Shown here piece by piece: positions 8,534-17,185 of a stretch of 64,000 nt of DNA. The stretch covers positions 5,332,001 to 5,396,000 of the forward strand of contig OZ244843.1 of the NCBI GenBank assembly GCA_965220715.1, read 5' to 3'. Below the pieces are notes generated by a model, which saw only the letters and a list, made by a program, of their open reading frames with translations, searched no databases and was not told the origin of the DNA. The DNA is from Bin5 sp965220715. Its GTDB lineage: Bacteria > Chloroflexota > Anaerolineae > Caldilineales > Caldilineaceae. The stretch's first letter is position 1. The number at the start of each line of letters is the position of its first letter. Both the position numbers and the translations under genes were made by a program.

Positions 8534-10810
8534 TCAGAATACCTCTGAATCAAGCTCTCCATCCGGCTTCATCAACAGCGCCGAAAGCGCACGCGAGCAG
8601 TGCAGCAGCTTTTTTGTCGTTATCCCCGCCCCCATCGTTGCCAGCAAAACAGGACTATGCGTCGGCATCTGCACCAGGGTCTCGCCGGAGATGACGATGA
8701 CTGGAACATCGCAGATCGCCTCGTCTTGATTCTTCTCCTCCAAGACTTGCCAACCTGTCATATCAGGCAAGTAAATATCCAAGAAGACCAAATCGGGTGG
8801 CCGGCCGTGTTGGGCACAACGACGAAGTTCAGCCAGCAATTCCTCGCCGCCGGCGGCCGTCGTAACTGCCAACTTTTCATCTATTATCGTGAGCATCCGG
8901 GTAAAGAGTTGCAGCACATCCGGGTCATCATCCACAATTAAGACGTGCTTGACCGGTCTTCCAAATCTGCGCAGCGCCTCGGCCAGATCATCCTGTCTGA
9001 CCGGCTTTACCAGATAATCAACGGCGCCTGCTTCCAGAGCATGCTCTATTCTCGGTGGAAATGCGCAGCCGATCAGGGGTACATCAGGCAAGGCTTGTCG
9101 GGCTTGTCCTACTATCGAAACAAGGCGACCGGCTGTGGCTGAATTCAGGATCAGGGTATGCACGGGACGGCTTTGCAGGGCCTCGATAGCTTGCGGCAGC
9201 GTGCGGCTTTCATCCCAGGCAATCTGATCGCTATAGCGGGCAAATAAGGGGGCCAGATCCCCGCTTTCGTCACAAATCATGATGCGATTTCTGCGAGAAA
9301 TCTCTGGTAACTTGGGCGGGCTGGCGCGTTCGTGCCAAACCCAATCTTCCTGTAACGGAGAAGCCGATGGGCTTAGGGCAGGCACAGGCGGCGAGATAGG
9401 GAGTCTGAAAGAAAAGGTGCTTCCGCACCCGTCAGAAGCCGATCCGCACTCGCTTTCGACCCATATCCGACCCTGATGACGTTCGATAAACTGTTGACTG
9501 ATGTTCAAGCCGAGTCCACTGCCACCCAGACCTGGCTGGACGTTATCACTCTGGAAAAATGGTTCAAAGATTCTTTCCAGGTCTGACGGGGCGATACCGG
9601 GACCGGTATCAGCCACGCTGATCAGGACCTCTTGTCCCTGTTGCCTGGCTTCGACGGTAATGCCGCCCCGCTCTGTGAAGCGAGCGGCATTGCTGACCAG
9701 GTTGAGAATAACCTGACGAATGCGCGTTCTGTCGCAGTACACCTGCGGCAAACTGTCGGCAATGGTGACCTGCAAATAGAGCCCCTTCTTCTCGATCAGC
9801 GGCAGCACCACGGCCGCCAGTGCATTCTCGATTTCTGTGGCCAGCTCCACCCACTCGCGGTGCAGGGCCAGCTGTCCTGATTCCGCCTGGCTGAGATCCA
9901 GGACATCATTGATCATGGTGGCCAGATGGTCGGTGTTGCGCTGGACAATCTCCAGGCTCTGTAAAAGCAAGGGCGGTATCTCACTACGCTTACTCCCCTC
10001 GGTATAGATTTCGGGCGTCTCTATCAGCGTGTCGATCAGCCCCAGAATCATATTCAGTGGGGTGCGAAATTCATGGCTGATCTTGGCCACAAAGGTAGCC
10101 TTGGCCTGCTGCGCATCTTCGGCAATGAGCTTTAAGGCGGCTAAACGGTCATTCAACAGGGCCTGGGTTCGATAAGCGCTCTTCAGGTCTTCTTGCATCT
10201 GGGTCAACTGCGCCTTTTGATCCCGCGTTTCATCCAATAGCTGCTGCGCTCGCTGAAACTGCTCGTATGACCATTGGGTGCGCTGAACCGGGGGGCGAAT
10301 GATGGCAAACAGCAGGCCGAGTACGGTCCAGATCAGCACAATTGTCAGGATAATGGAGGTGGGGTCTATCCCTGTTGCAGTGATGGTCGACCACAGGAAT
10401 AGCAGCCCTATGGTTTCCAACAAAGCCACGAATATCGCCGCCGTCCAGGTGAGGAGCGCCAGGGCCAAAAGGGGCAACAAGATCAGCAATGGGTAAAGGT
10501 CGGGTATCCCAAGTCGGATCGACGCCAGATTGACGAGGATGCTTAGAACGATAACGATAAACCAGCGAGCGAGCGAAGGCCACCAACGCTCAAGCCCCCA
10601 AGTGACCACGGTAAGCGCATAGCACAGCATCGCCATTTGAGCGAAGGACAACCACTTTGACGACGCGTCGAAAATCTCATCCACAAAGGGTAAGACGATT
10701 CCCAAGCACAGCAGCGCCGCAATGACCCAGTATGTCGAAAGGCGAAGCTCGGGGTCGATCCACAGGCCGGGTCTCGTGGTGAATGTTGTTATTCCGTCTT
10801 TTGTCATCAT
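8534..10810 (-). CDS. Membrane-bound hybrid histidine kinase with two receiver domains, the first degenerate
   Basis: 758 residues. About six membrane segments lie between residues 25 and 172, followed by a coiled-coil linker (about 178-235). The HisKA box is KISHEFRTPLN with His246. The HATPase domain has NLVSNAARF (N-box), VADTGPGI (G1) and GGSGLGLNIS (G2). The first receiver (about 509-615) has Asn556 where the phospho-Asp should be, but keeps a Lys in VKPV. The second receiver (about 622-747) is intact: VDDD, Asp678 (VFLDIYLPD) and a TKK lysine. Autophosphorylation on His246 and transfer to Asp678 are expected; the first receiver can hardly accept phosphate and is probably regulatory. Start ATG at 10810 follows AGGAG at an eight-base spacing. 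It is convergent with the response regulator at 7201-8409. Confidence 0.92.
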   Translation of the reverse strand: MMTKDGITTFTTRPGLWIDPELRLSTYWVIAALLCLGIVLPFVDEIFDASSKWLSFAQMAMLCYALTVVTWGLERWWPSLARWFIVIVLSILVNLASIRLGIPDLYPLLILLPLLALALLTWTAAIFVALLETIGLLFLWSTITATGIDPTSIILTIVLIWTVLGLLFAIIRPPVQRTQWSYEQFQRAQQLLDETRDQKAQLTQMQEDLKSAYRTQALLNDRLAALKLIAEDAQQAKATFVAKISHEFRTPLNMILGLIDTLIETPEIYTEGSKRSEIPPLLLQSLEIVQRNTDHLATMINDVLDLSQAESGQLALHREWVELATEIENALAAVVLPLIEKKGLYLQVTIADSLPQVYCDRTRIRQVILNLVSNAARFTERGGITVEARQQGQEVLISVADTGPGIAPSDLERIFEPFFQSDNVQPGLGGSGLGLNISQQFIERHQGRIWVESECGSASDGCGSTFSFRLPISPPVPALSPSASPLQEDWVWHERASPPKLPEISRRNRIMICDESGDLAPLFARYSDQIAWDESRTLPQAIEALQSRPVHTLILNSATAGRLVSIVGQARQALPDVPLIGCAFPPRIEHALEAGAVDYLVKPVRQDDLAEALRRFGRPVKHVLIVDDDPDVLQLFTRMLTIIDEKLAVTTAAGGEELLAELRRCAQHGRPPDLVFLDIYLPDMTGWQVLEEKNQDEAICDVPVIVISGETLVQMPTHSPVLLATMGAGITTKKLLHCSRALSALLMKPDGELDSEVF

Positions 10811-10911
10811 ACCTGTTCTCCTGCTGAAAAGCTGACACAGTTACCCTACTAGGTTCCGTTGACATTTTGGGAAGGCTGTTCAGATGTCAACAAGAACTGA
10901 AAGCCTGCAGG

Positions 10912-11140
10912 CCTGTTAGGGATGTTTCTCGCTTGAATGTTGAAATAGACAAAACCAATTGATCCGCGAAGTCACGCGAAGGGTCGCGAAGAACACCTTT
11001 TTGTCCGCGGAGGACGCGGAGGGACGCGGAGAACACCAAAGGCGTATCGGATTTTCTTTGCGTGACTGCGCCGCCCTTCGACGATCAGGCGTAATTTGCA
11101 CCCGGAAGTCGCTGTTCAGACAAACGTCAACGAGCCCTAA
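10912..11140 (-). repeat. CACGAAGG-type composite repeat, locus 1 (reverse orientation)
   Basis: Read on the minus strand, this stretch starts with a 24-base block (11140-11117) identical to 16535-16558 on the plus strand at locus 2. It then shows TCGAAGGGCGGCG and degenerate CGCGAAGG/CGCGGAGG units separated by AACACC and TTTTTGTCC (about 10972-11038). It ends with CAAGCGAGAAAC (10937-10925), which resembles the CAGGCGAGAAAC tail at locus 2. This is a short, single-unit version of the element seen at 16.5 and 24.1 kb. No coding sense is apparent. Confidence 0.7.
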
Positions 11141-11159
11141 TAAATCCATGGAGAGGGCG

Positions 11160-11884
11160 TGTTGTCTCTTTCAATCAGAACGATGTTGTGACCAAAAACG
11201 TGATAATTCCCACAGAAATGGGCCTATTCCGACAATCTCAGGTTACCACCTGTGAAGGACATCGGCATTACAGAAAATTTGCGCCTCCCAGGATCAATGT
11301 TGTAGGACTCGGGTGTGTCTCATATTTGCTGAAAAAATCCTACGAGTTTGTATTTGGACAGCGCTTAACCAAGCTGAAAACAGGCGACGTTTTGCCGAAC
11401 ACGCTGGAATCGCGCCAGCATTTCAGAAAGGTAGTTGTCGACCATTTACTGCTTGAAAGCGTTCTGGACAGAATCGAATGCAGGAAGTCGCCATAGGTCA
11501 GAACCGCGCTATGGCCCAACGTCGTGGGCTGCTCCCACCACAGGGCAATCGCATCTAGATTCGGACGCCACGATAGCCCACGAAGGGCGCCCCTACCCGA
11601 TTCAGGCAGCCTCACGAGGTTTTTTCTAATTTGATGCAATGGCCCTGGCGCCCACCACTGAGGATATTGCAAGGCGAGCCATTTCTATGGTACTCTGCCG
11701 CCGCAGTGGAAGTCATCAGTTTCGACGCGCCACAGGCGCGGCACCGTGTTCCTGGACCTGCTGATTCCGTTAGTAGTCTCATTATAGGATCCATTCGAAG
11801 CCGCATCGTCCCCGCCTGCCAAAGCCGCGCGCCATTGTTCGAAAGGCGCGTTGAGCGATTCCAGACGGATAGAAGCCGAACTAC
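11160..11884. other. Gene-poor stretch between repeat locus 1 and uvsE
   Basis: About 720 bases with no gene I can support. Open frames up to about 110 codons on both strands have no Shine-Dalgarno site and no recognisable domain. A fragment near 11568-11600 (CCCACGAAGGGCGCCCCTAC) resembles short intergenic repeats rather than coding sequence. It may be a decayed gene. The uvsE promoter should lie at its right end, but I see no clear pair of boxes. Confidence 0.4.
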
Positions 11885-11887
11885 TTG

Positions 11888-12853
11888 ATGCCAAATCAGA
11901 CGCGCATCCGTTTGGGGTTTCCTGTCAAGGTGTTGGGGGCTCCGGGTCTGCGCTCGCACGACAGCCGGCGCTGGCAGAACAGTCCCCACTTGAGCGTCAG
12001 TCTGGCCTATCTGCGCGACACATTTCTGTATTTGGAACGGCGAGAGATTCAGTTCTATCGCATGTCAGGCCAGCTTGCTCCCTACCTTACCCACCCGGAC
12101 CTGCCGGCGTTCCACAATCAACTTGACGACTGTTCGACGGAACTGGCCGCTATCGGTGATTTGGCGCGGCAGCAGCGCGTGCGACTGACTTTGCATCCGG
12201 GCTTTTTCGTGCAGTTGAGTCACCCGGATCCTGCTTTGGTGGCGCGTTCGGGCCAGGAACTGGCGGCGGCGGCTTCATTGCTGGAAGGGATGGGGCTGGA
12301 CGCTTCGAGCGTGGTGGTGATTCATGTGGGAGGAGGAGGCGAGGGCGCGGCGGCGGCATTGGAACGGTTTGCGCGGGCGGCCAATCTGCTGCCCCAAGCG
12401 GTGCGCCAAAGACTGGTCCTGGAGAACGGCGACCGGCAGTTCAGTCTTCAGGATGTGTTGTGGGCGCACCGGCGAACAGGGATCCCGGTGGTTCTGGATA
12501 CGCTCCACCACCGCTGTAACAACCCGGATGCGATCCCGACATTGGACGCACTGAAGGTTGCGCTGGCGACCTGGCCGGAGGACATGCGCCCGAAGATCCA
12601 CTTCAGCAGCCCGCGCACGGCGGTGCGTACACTTTATCGCGACGGCGAAGCGCGCATCCAGATGCCATTGCCGCACCAGCACAGTGACTTCCTCCATCCG
12701 TTTGAATTCATCGACGTGCTGCAGGCGGCGGTCTCGGCCGGGTTGGGATCTTTTGACGTGATGCTGGAGGCCAAGGGGAAAGATGTAGCTCTGTTGCGGC
12801 TGCGGGAGCAGATTGGCAAGTTTGCGCCGCACCTGTCGCGCCATGTGCATTGA
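11888..12853 (+). CDS. uvsE: UV damage endonuclease UvsE/UvdE
   Basis: 321 residues from the ATG at 11888; a TTG directly before it is in frame. The TIM-barrel nuclease family is recognisable from its order of motifs: RLGFPVKVLG, FYRMSGQLAPYL, LTLHPGFFVQL (metal His), VVVIHVGGGGEG, LVLENGDRQFSL (metal Glu), VVLDTLHHRCN (Asp and His pair), RPKIHFSS and DVMLEAKGKDVALL. It nicks DNA 5' of cyclobutane dimers, 6-4 photoproducts and some abasic sites, giving a repair route independent of UvrABC. The length is normal for bacterial UvsE. It is followed without a gap by an unknown gene on the same strand. Confidence 0.93.
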   Translation: MPNQTRIRLGFPVKVLGAPGLRSHDSRRWQNSPHLSVSLAYLRDTFLYLERREIQFYRMSGQLAPYLTHPDLPAFHNQLDDCSTELAAIGDLARQQRVRLTLHPGFFVQLSHPDPALVARSGQELAAAASLLEGMGLDASSVVVIHVGGGGEGAAAALERFARAANLLPQAVRQRLVLENGDRQFSLQDVLWAHRRTGIPVVLDTLHHRCNNPDAIPTLDALKVALATWPEDMRPKIHFSSPRTAVRTLYRDGEARIQMPLPHQHSDFLHPFEFIDVLQAAVSAGLGSFDVMLEAKGKDVALLRLREQIGKFAPHLSRHVH

Positions 12854-12870
12854 GGAGTAAAGGCGGGGAA

Positions 12871-13611
12871 ATGTCCCAGGAATATACGGATCCATACAAT
12901 TTGCGGCGGACGGTACTGGTCGCGGTCGTTAACAACGAGGCCGACTTGCGCCGGGCGGGTTCGGAGGGCTGGTATCGCATCCCGCAGCGGCGGGCGCCGC
13001 GGCGGATAGGCGCCGACTACCTGGCCTTCTATCAGACCAGCGCATTTGAGAGCGGCTCGGAGGCTCGCACGATCAGCTACTATGCGGCGATCCGCCGCTA
13101 TCAACTGCTGTCGCGCGCGGACCTTTTGCCGGATGAGGCGGACCATGCGCGCGCGGAGGAGTACTATTTCCGCATCGAAATCGGCCCGCTGATGCGGTTG
13201 GCGCAGCCGGTTGCGGCAACCAGCTTCCGGCGTCTGACCTTTATGCACACGACGTTGGAGCGTCTGCTGGGCGCGCAGGATGTGACCGACCTTAAGCTGG
13301 AGGGAGAGCCGTTTCAGGCGCTGTGGAGCGCGCTGCGGGCCAACCGGCTGAGGCCGCTTCCCAACCGGTTAGCCGGCAATTGGCCGGTGGACATGGCGCT
13401 GCGTGTGCGCAACGGATATCTGGGCATCCGGCTTGAAGAGGGCAACGATGTGCGGGAGGCGCCTGACGCGGCGGATCGGTGGACGATTCTGCGAATCCCC
13501 GAAAGCCAGATTGCGGCGGACCTGGAGGGCTGTCTGAAAGCGGTCGGGGCAGCGCTGGTCGATTTGGGGGGTTCTCTCGACTCGAAGCCGGGACGGGAGT
13601 TGATGTTGTAG
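12871..13611 (+). CDS. Conserved-looking protein of unknown function next to uvsE
   Basis: About 246 residues from the ATG at 12871; a TTG at 12850 overlapping the uvsE stop would add seven residues. I do not recognise the family. It is soluble and Arg-rich. Notable segments are VLVAVVNNEADLRRA, EGWYRIPQRRAPR, ADYLAFYQTSAF, IEIGPLMRLAQPV and FMHTTLERLLGA, and the C-terminal third resembles no domain I know. The alternation of basic and aromatic residues in the first 80 residues (WYRIP...YLAFYQT) is reminiscent of small nucleic-acid-binding beta folds such as PUA/EVE, which is only a guess. Close linkage to uvsE suggests co-transcription. Confidence 0.75.
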   Translation: MSQEYTDPYNLRRTVLVAVVNNEADLRRAGSEGWYRIPQRRAPRRIGADYLAFYQTSAFESGSEARTISYYAAIRRYQLLSRADLLPDEADHARAEEYYFRIEIGPLMRLAQPVAATSFRRLTFMHTTLERLLGAQDVTDLKLEGEPFQALWSALRANRLRPLPNRLAGNWPVDMALRVRNGYLGIRLEEGNDVREAPDAADRWTILRIPESQIAADLEGCLKAVGAALVDLGGSLDSKPGRELML

Positions 13612-13638
13612 CGTGAGAGAGATCAGGAGAGTGTGTCG

Positions 13639-14130
13639 ATGGAACTGAAGGTCAATGGAACAAGCTATACGCTGGATGTCGCGGCCGACGAGCGGCTGCT
13701 GTGGGTTTTGCGGGACGGGTTGGGGCTAACGGGCACAAAGTTCGGCTGCGGTGTAGGGATCTGCGGGGCATGCACAGTACATGTCAACGGCGCGGCAGTT
13801 CGATCGTGTCTGATGCCGTTGGCGGCGGTGGCGGGGGCCGACATCCGCACGATTGAGGGGCTGGCAGAGACGGACGGCGACGATGTGATAGAGTTGCATC
13901 CCGTTCAGCAGGCATTCATCGATCATCAGGTGCCGCAGTGCGGCTGGTGCATGAGCGGACAGATCATGCAGGCGGCCGCTTTCCTGGCAGGGAATCCGCA
14001 GCCAACTGTGGAGGAGACGGTACGGGCCATGAGCGGGAACTACTGCCGATGCGGCTGCTATGTGCGTATCCTGCAGGCAGTGCAGCAGGCTGCGGCTGCG
14101 TTGGCGGGTGGGGAGGAGGTGGCGACATGA
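13639..14130 (+). CDS. [2Fe-2S] subunit of a molybdenum hydroxylase (IorA/CoxS type)
   Basis: 163 residues from the ATG at 13639, which follows AGGAGA at an eight-base spacing (a GTG at 13633 is too close). The N-terminal plant-ferredoxin-like domain has Cys37, Cys42, Cys45 and Cys57; the C-terminal four-helix domain has Cys101, Cys104, Cys136 and Cys138 (QCGWCMSGQ and NYCRCGCYV). Together they hold two [2Fe-2S] clusters that pass electrons out of the molybdenum active site. The stop codon overlaps the ATG of the large subunit (ATGA). A two-subunit layout without a FAD subunit matches isoquinoline 1-oxidoreductase and membrane-facing aldehyde dehydrogenases, which pass electrons to a cytochrome. 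The substrate is unknown. Confidence 0.95.
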   Translation: MELKVNGTSYTLDVAADERLLWVLRDGLGLTGTKFGCGVGICGACTVHVNGAAVRSCLMPLAAVAGADIRTIEGLAETDGDDVIELHPVQQAFIDHQVPQCGWCMSGQIMQAAAFLAGNPQPTVEETVRAMSGNYCRCGCYVRILQAVQQAAAALAGGEEVAT

Positions 14131-16433
14131 CACAGAAACGAAATCCGAACGACCCGGTTGGCACTCCAGTCGACTCGACGACCGAAAACAGCGGAGACGG
14201 TGGAGAAGATCGGGGCGACCATGCCCCGTCTCCGAAGCGACGATGGCGGCTCTCGCGGCGCGGCTTTCTGATTGGCCTGGGCGCGGCGGGGGCGAGTCTG
14301 GCGGTGGGCGCGTATTTCGGCAAGCCGGCACTCCACCTGTTCATGGCGGAGACCCTGGCGAGTAGTGAACATGCCGGGAACAGTTTCATGCAACTGCCGG
14401 CCGAACCACCGCTTTGGCTGGAGGTGTTGCCGGACAGCCGCGTCCGTCTTTCGATGGTCAAGGTGGAAATGGGGCAGGGCGTTCACACGTCGATCGCGCA
14501 GATTGCGATGGAGGAGTTGGGCATCGACTGGGATGATCTGGTAGTGGAGCAGGCCGATACCTCGTCAGAGCTGGCGGATAGTTTCGGTACCGGCGGCAGC
14601 TTTTCGGTTGCTACAAGCTATGATCCATTGCGACGCGCGGCGGCGGGGATGCGCAGTCTGTTGCAACAGGAGGCGGCAGCGGCCTTGGGGCAACCGGAGC
14701 GCGCGCTGCGCGTTGACGGGCGCGGTTTTGCGGTCGCCGACGATCGAGAGCAGCGCGTCGACTTCCACAGGTTGGCTGCGGCGATTTCGGATTGGAAGCT
14801 GCCCGGGGACGAGCAGTTGCAACTGAAGCCGGTAGATGCGTTTTCCGTCATCGGTCAGCCGGTTGCGCGCATTGACATTCCCGACAAGGTGACGGGGCGG
14901 GCGGTCTACGGCTATGACATGCGTCTGCCCAACATGATGTACGGCGCGGTCGCGCGGCCGCCCACGCTGGAGGCCAAACTGCTCAGCGCATCACCGGGGG
15001 AAGCCGAAGGGATGAAGGGGGTCGAATTTTTCTTGATCGACGTGGACAGCGGCTTTGCAGGCGTGGTGGCAAAGACGCGCAGCGCGGCCTGGGCGGCGGT
15101 GAAGGCGATGGAGACAGAGTGGGAGGAAGGGCATCTGTGGCAGCAGGAGGAGATTGAGGCGCTGATAGAGCCGGAAGGGGAGGGCGGTGTCACGATCCAG
15201 CGTGAGGGCAATGCTGCGGGCGTCCTGGGGAAGGAGACCACCATCACGGCCACTTATCAGTCGCCATTTGCGGTGCAGGCGCCTTTGGAGGCGCCGGCTG
15301 CGCTGGCGGATGTCCAGGGCAATTCGGTGAATGTGTGGGTATCGACGCAGTCCCAGGAGCGGGCCAAGGGGTTGATCGCGGAGGCGCTGGACGTGGAAGC
15401 CGAAACGGTTCGGGTCGTTCCAACTTATCTTGGGGGCGGTTTTGGCAGCAAGCTCGATACGGGCGTCGCGATAGAGGCGGCGCGCCTGTCCAAGGCGGCT
15501 GGCGCGCCGGTCCATGTGGGCTGGGATCGCGCGGAAGCGCTGCGGCATGGCTACCTGCGGCCACCGACAAAGAACATTCTCACGGGCGCGCTGGACAGTG
15601 CCGGGCGGATGGCCGCTATCGAACACCGGCAGGGAAGCAGCGACGTAGCATTTAGTTTCATGCCGGACATTATGGGAATTGTCATGGGGGCGGACTTCGG
15701 CGCGACGATTGGGTCGCGTATCGAATATGATGTGCCCAACCGCACGGTGACAGCATGGCGAAGGAAGCTGCCGGTATGGACCGGTTGGTGGCGGGGGTTG
15801 GGACTCTTTGCCAATACATTTGCGGTGGAGAGTTTTGTGGATGAGCTGGCCGAGGCGGCCGGCGCGGATCCGCTGCGGTTCCGCCTCGATCATCTGCCCG
15901 ACAGTCCTTCAGGCAGGCGCATGGAGGCAGTTCTGGAAGCGGTCGCCGAGTTGAGCGGCTGGGGGACGCCGCTGCCTGCGGGCCGGGCGCGGGGCATCGC
16001 CTGCTTCATATCAAATACGATGGTGGCGCAGGTGGCGGAGGTGTCGGTGGACGAAACTTCGGGCAAGATCACGGTGCATGACGTGGCCTGCGCGGTAGAC
16101 TGTGGATTGGTCGTCAATCCCGACGGAGCAAAGGCGCAGATAGAGGGGAACGTGATGTGGGGTGTGGGGTCGACGTTGATCGAGCAGGCGTCTGTGAAGG
16201 ACGGCCGACTCGCTCTGAACAATTTTGAGAGTTACCCACTTCTAACGATGCGAGAGGCGCCCGACGTCCGTTCAGTTCTGGTGGACACGGGGGGCGAAAC
16301 GCCGTACGGGATGGGCGAGCCGCCGATCGGGCCGGTGGGTGCGGCAATTGGTAACGCGTTTGCGGCGGCCACGGGCAGGCGCATCCGCACACTGCCGATG
16401 ACGCCGGAACGCGTTCTGGACGCGCTTGCTTAG
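14127..16433 (+). CDS. Tat-exported molybdopterin subunit of an IorB-like aldehyde/N-heterocycle oxidoreductase
   Basis: 768 residues starting at the ATG at 14127 behind GGGAGGAGG; a longer in-frame extension upstream overlaps the iron-sulfur gene and is not used. The leader carries a twin-arginine motif (LSRRGFLIGLGAAG) at about residues 43-60. Recognisable molybdenum-hydroxylase segments include VEMGQGVHTSIAQIAMEELG, TGRAVYGYDM, YLGGGFGSKLD (cofactor contact), DVACAVDCGLVVNPDGAKAQ and GEPPIGPVGAAIGNAF with the C-terminal Glu region. It should hydroxylate an aldehyde or N-heteroaromatic compound at a Mo-cytosine-dinucleotide-type site in the periplasm-like space, exported folded together with its small partner. 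Molybdenum insertion genes are not in the window. Confidence 0.93.
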   Translation: MTQKRNPNDPVGTPVDSTTENSGDGGEDRGDHAPSPKRRWRLSRRGFLIGLGAAGASLAVGAYFGKPALHLFMAETLASSEHAGNSFMQLPAEPPLWLEVLPDSRVRLSMVKVEMGQGVHTSIAQIAMEELGIDWDDLVVEQADTSSELADSFGTGGSFSVATSYDPLRRAAAGMRSLLQQEAAAALGQPERALRVDGRGFAVADDREQRVDFHRLAAAISDWKLPGDEQLQLKPVDAFSVIGQPVARIDIPDKVTGRAVYGYDMRLPNMMYGAVARPPTLEAKLLSASPGEAEGMKGVEFFLIDVDSGFAGVVAKTRSAAWAAVKAMETEWEEGHLWQQEEIEALIEPEGEGGVTIQREGNAAGVLGKETTITATYQSPFAVQAPLEAPAALADVQGNSVNVWVSTQSQERAKGLIAEALDVEAETVRVVPTYLGGGFGSKLDTGVAIEAARLSKAAGAPVHVGWDRAEALRHGYLRPPTKNILTGALDSAGRMAAIEHRQGSSDVAFSFMPDIMGIVMGADFGATIGSRIEYDVPNRTVTAWRRKLPVWTGWWRGLGLFANTFAVESFVDELAEAAGADPLRFRLDHLPDSPSGRRMEAVLEAVAELSGWGTPLPAGRARGIACFISNTMVAQVAEVSVDETSGKITVHDVACAVDCGLVVNPDGAKAQIEGNVMWGVGSTLIEQASVKDGRLALNNFESYPLLTMREAPDVRSVLVDTGGETPYGMGEPPIGPVGAAIGNAFAAATGRRIRTLPMTPERVLDALA

Positions 16434-16534
16434 GGCGGATTTCGTGCAACTACCACGCCGTATCCACTGTGCGATCTTATTGGAGTTTTTGAGTTTTGAG
16501 TTTTGAGTAAACGCCAGTGGCTAGCGGCTAGTGG

Positions 16535-17120
16535 TTAGGGCTCGTTGACGTTTGTCTGTACTGAAATTTGCAGGATCATAATTTGGTCTATCCACGAAGG
16601 GCGGCGGAGAACACCTTTTTTGATCCACGAAGGGCCGCTAAAGGCCACGAAGGACCACGAAGAACACCCTTGCAAGGTCATAATTTGGTCTATCCACGAA
16701 GGGCGGCGGAGAACACCTTTTTTGATCCACGAAGGGCCGCTAAGGGCCACGAAGGACCACGAAGAACACCCTTGCAAGGTCATAATTTGGTCTGTCCACG
16801 AAGGGCCACGAAGGACCACGAAGGACCACGAAGAACACCCTTGCAAGGTCATAATTTGGTCTGTCCACGAAGGGCGGCGGAGAACACCTTTTTTGATCCA
16901 CGAAGGGCCGCTAAGGGCCACGAAGAAAACCTTTGCAAGATCATAATTTGGTCTGTCCACGAAGGGCCGCAGAGAACACCTTTTTTGATCCACGAAGAGC
17001 CGCGGAAGGTGGCGAAGAAGACCTTTTGTGGTCGCCGCCGCAAATTATGGTCGTAAGAAACGAGAATCAGGCGAGAAACGGTCCGATTCTGCCCGCAGAC
17101 GTCCCAACACGAGGAGTGAG
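16535..17120 (+). repeat. CACGAAGG-type composite repeat, locus 2 (five tandem units plus conserved ends)
   Basis: Starts with a 24-base block (16535-16558) also found inverted at 11117-11140. Five tandem units follow, beginning GCAAGGTCATAATTTGGTC or close to it at 16570, 16672, 16774, 16843 and 16935 (steps 102, 102, 69, 92). Within each unit short words such as CCACGAAGG, CCGCTAAGG and GGCGGAGAA alternate with ACACC and TTTTTTGATCC. The locus ends in a block (about 17023-17120) shared with 24466-24559, containing CGAGAAACGGTC and ATTCTGCCCGCAG. Open frames through it on both strands give only low-complexity peptides, so I read it as non-coding. No protein gene for its mobility is present. 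Confidence 0.85.
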
Positions 17121-17129
17121 GGGAGAGGA

Positions 17130-17185
17130 GTGAGAAGTGAGAAGTGAGAAGTGAGAAGTGAGAAGTGAGAAGTGAGAAGTGAGAA
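17130..17185 (+). repeat. Heptamer tandem repeat GTGAGAA x8
   Basis: Eight perfect copies of GTGAGAA run without interruption. A three-copy TTTTGAG heptamer array lies on the other side of the locus, near 16487-16507. Such arrays change copy number by slippage. Confidence 0.95.

Noticed and set aside
11340..11672. A 110-codon minus-strand frame before uvsE
   Set aside because: No ribosome site, no domain, and it contains intergenic-repeat-like words; kept only as a gene-poor stretch.
13938..14126. Extended N-terminus for the molybdopterin subunit
   Set aside because: The extension overlaps the iron-sulfur gene in another frame; the ATG at 14127 has a strong ribosome site and places the Tat motif correctly.
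16570..17060. CRISPR array
   Set aside because: The units are tandem with no unique spacers, unit length varies, and there is no leader or cas gene.
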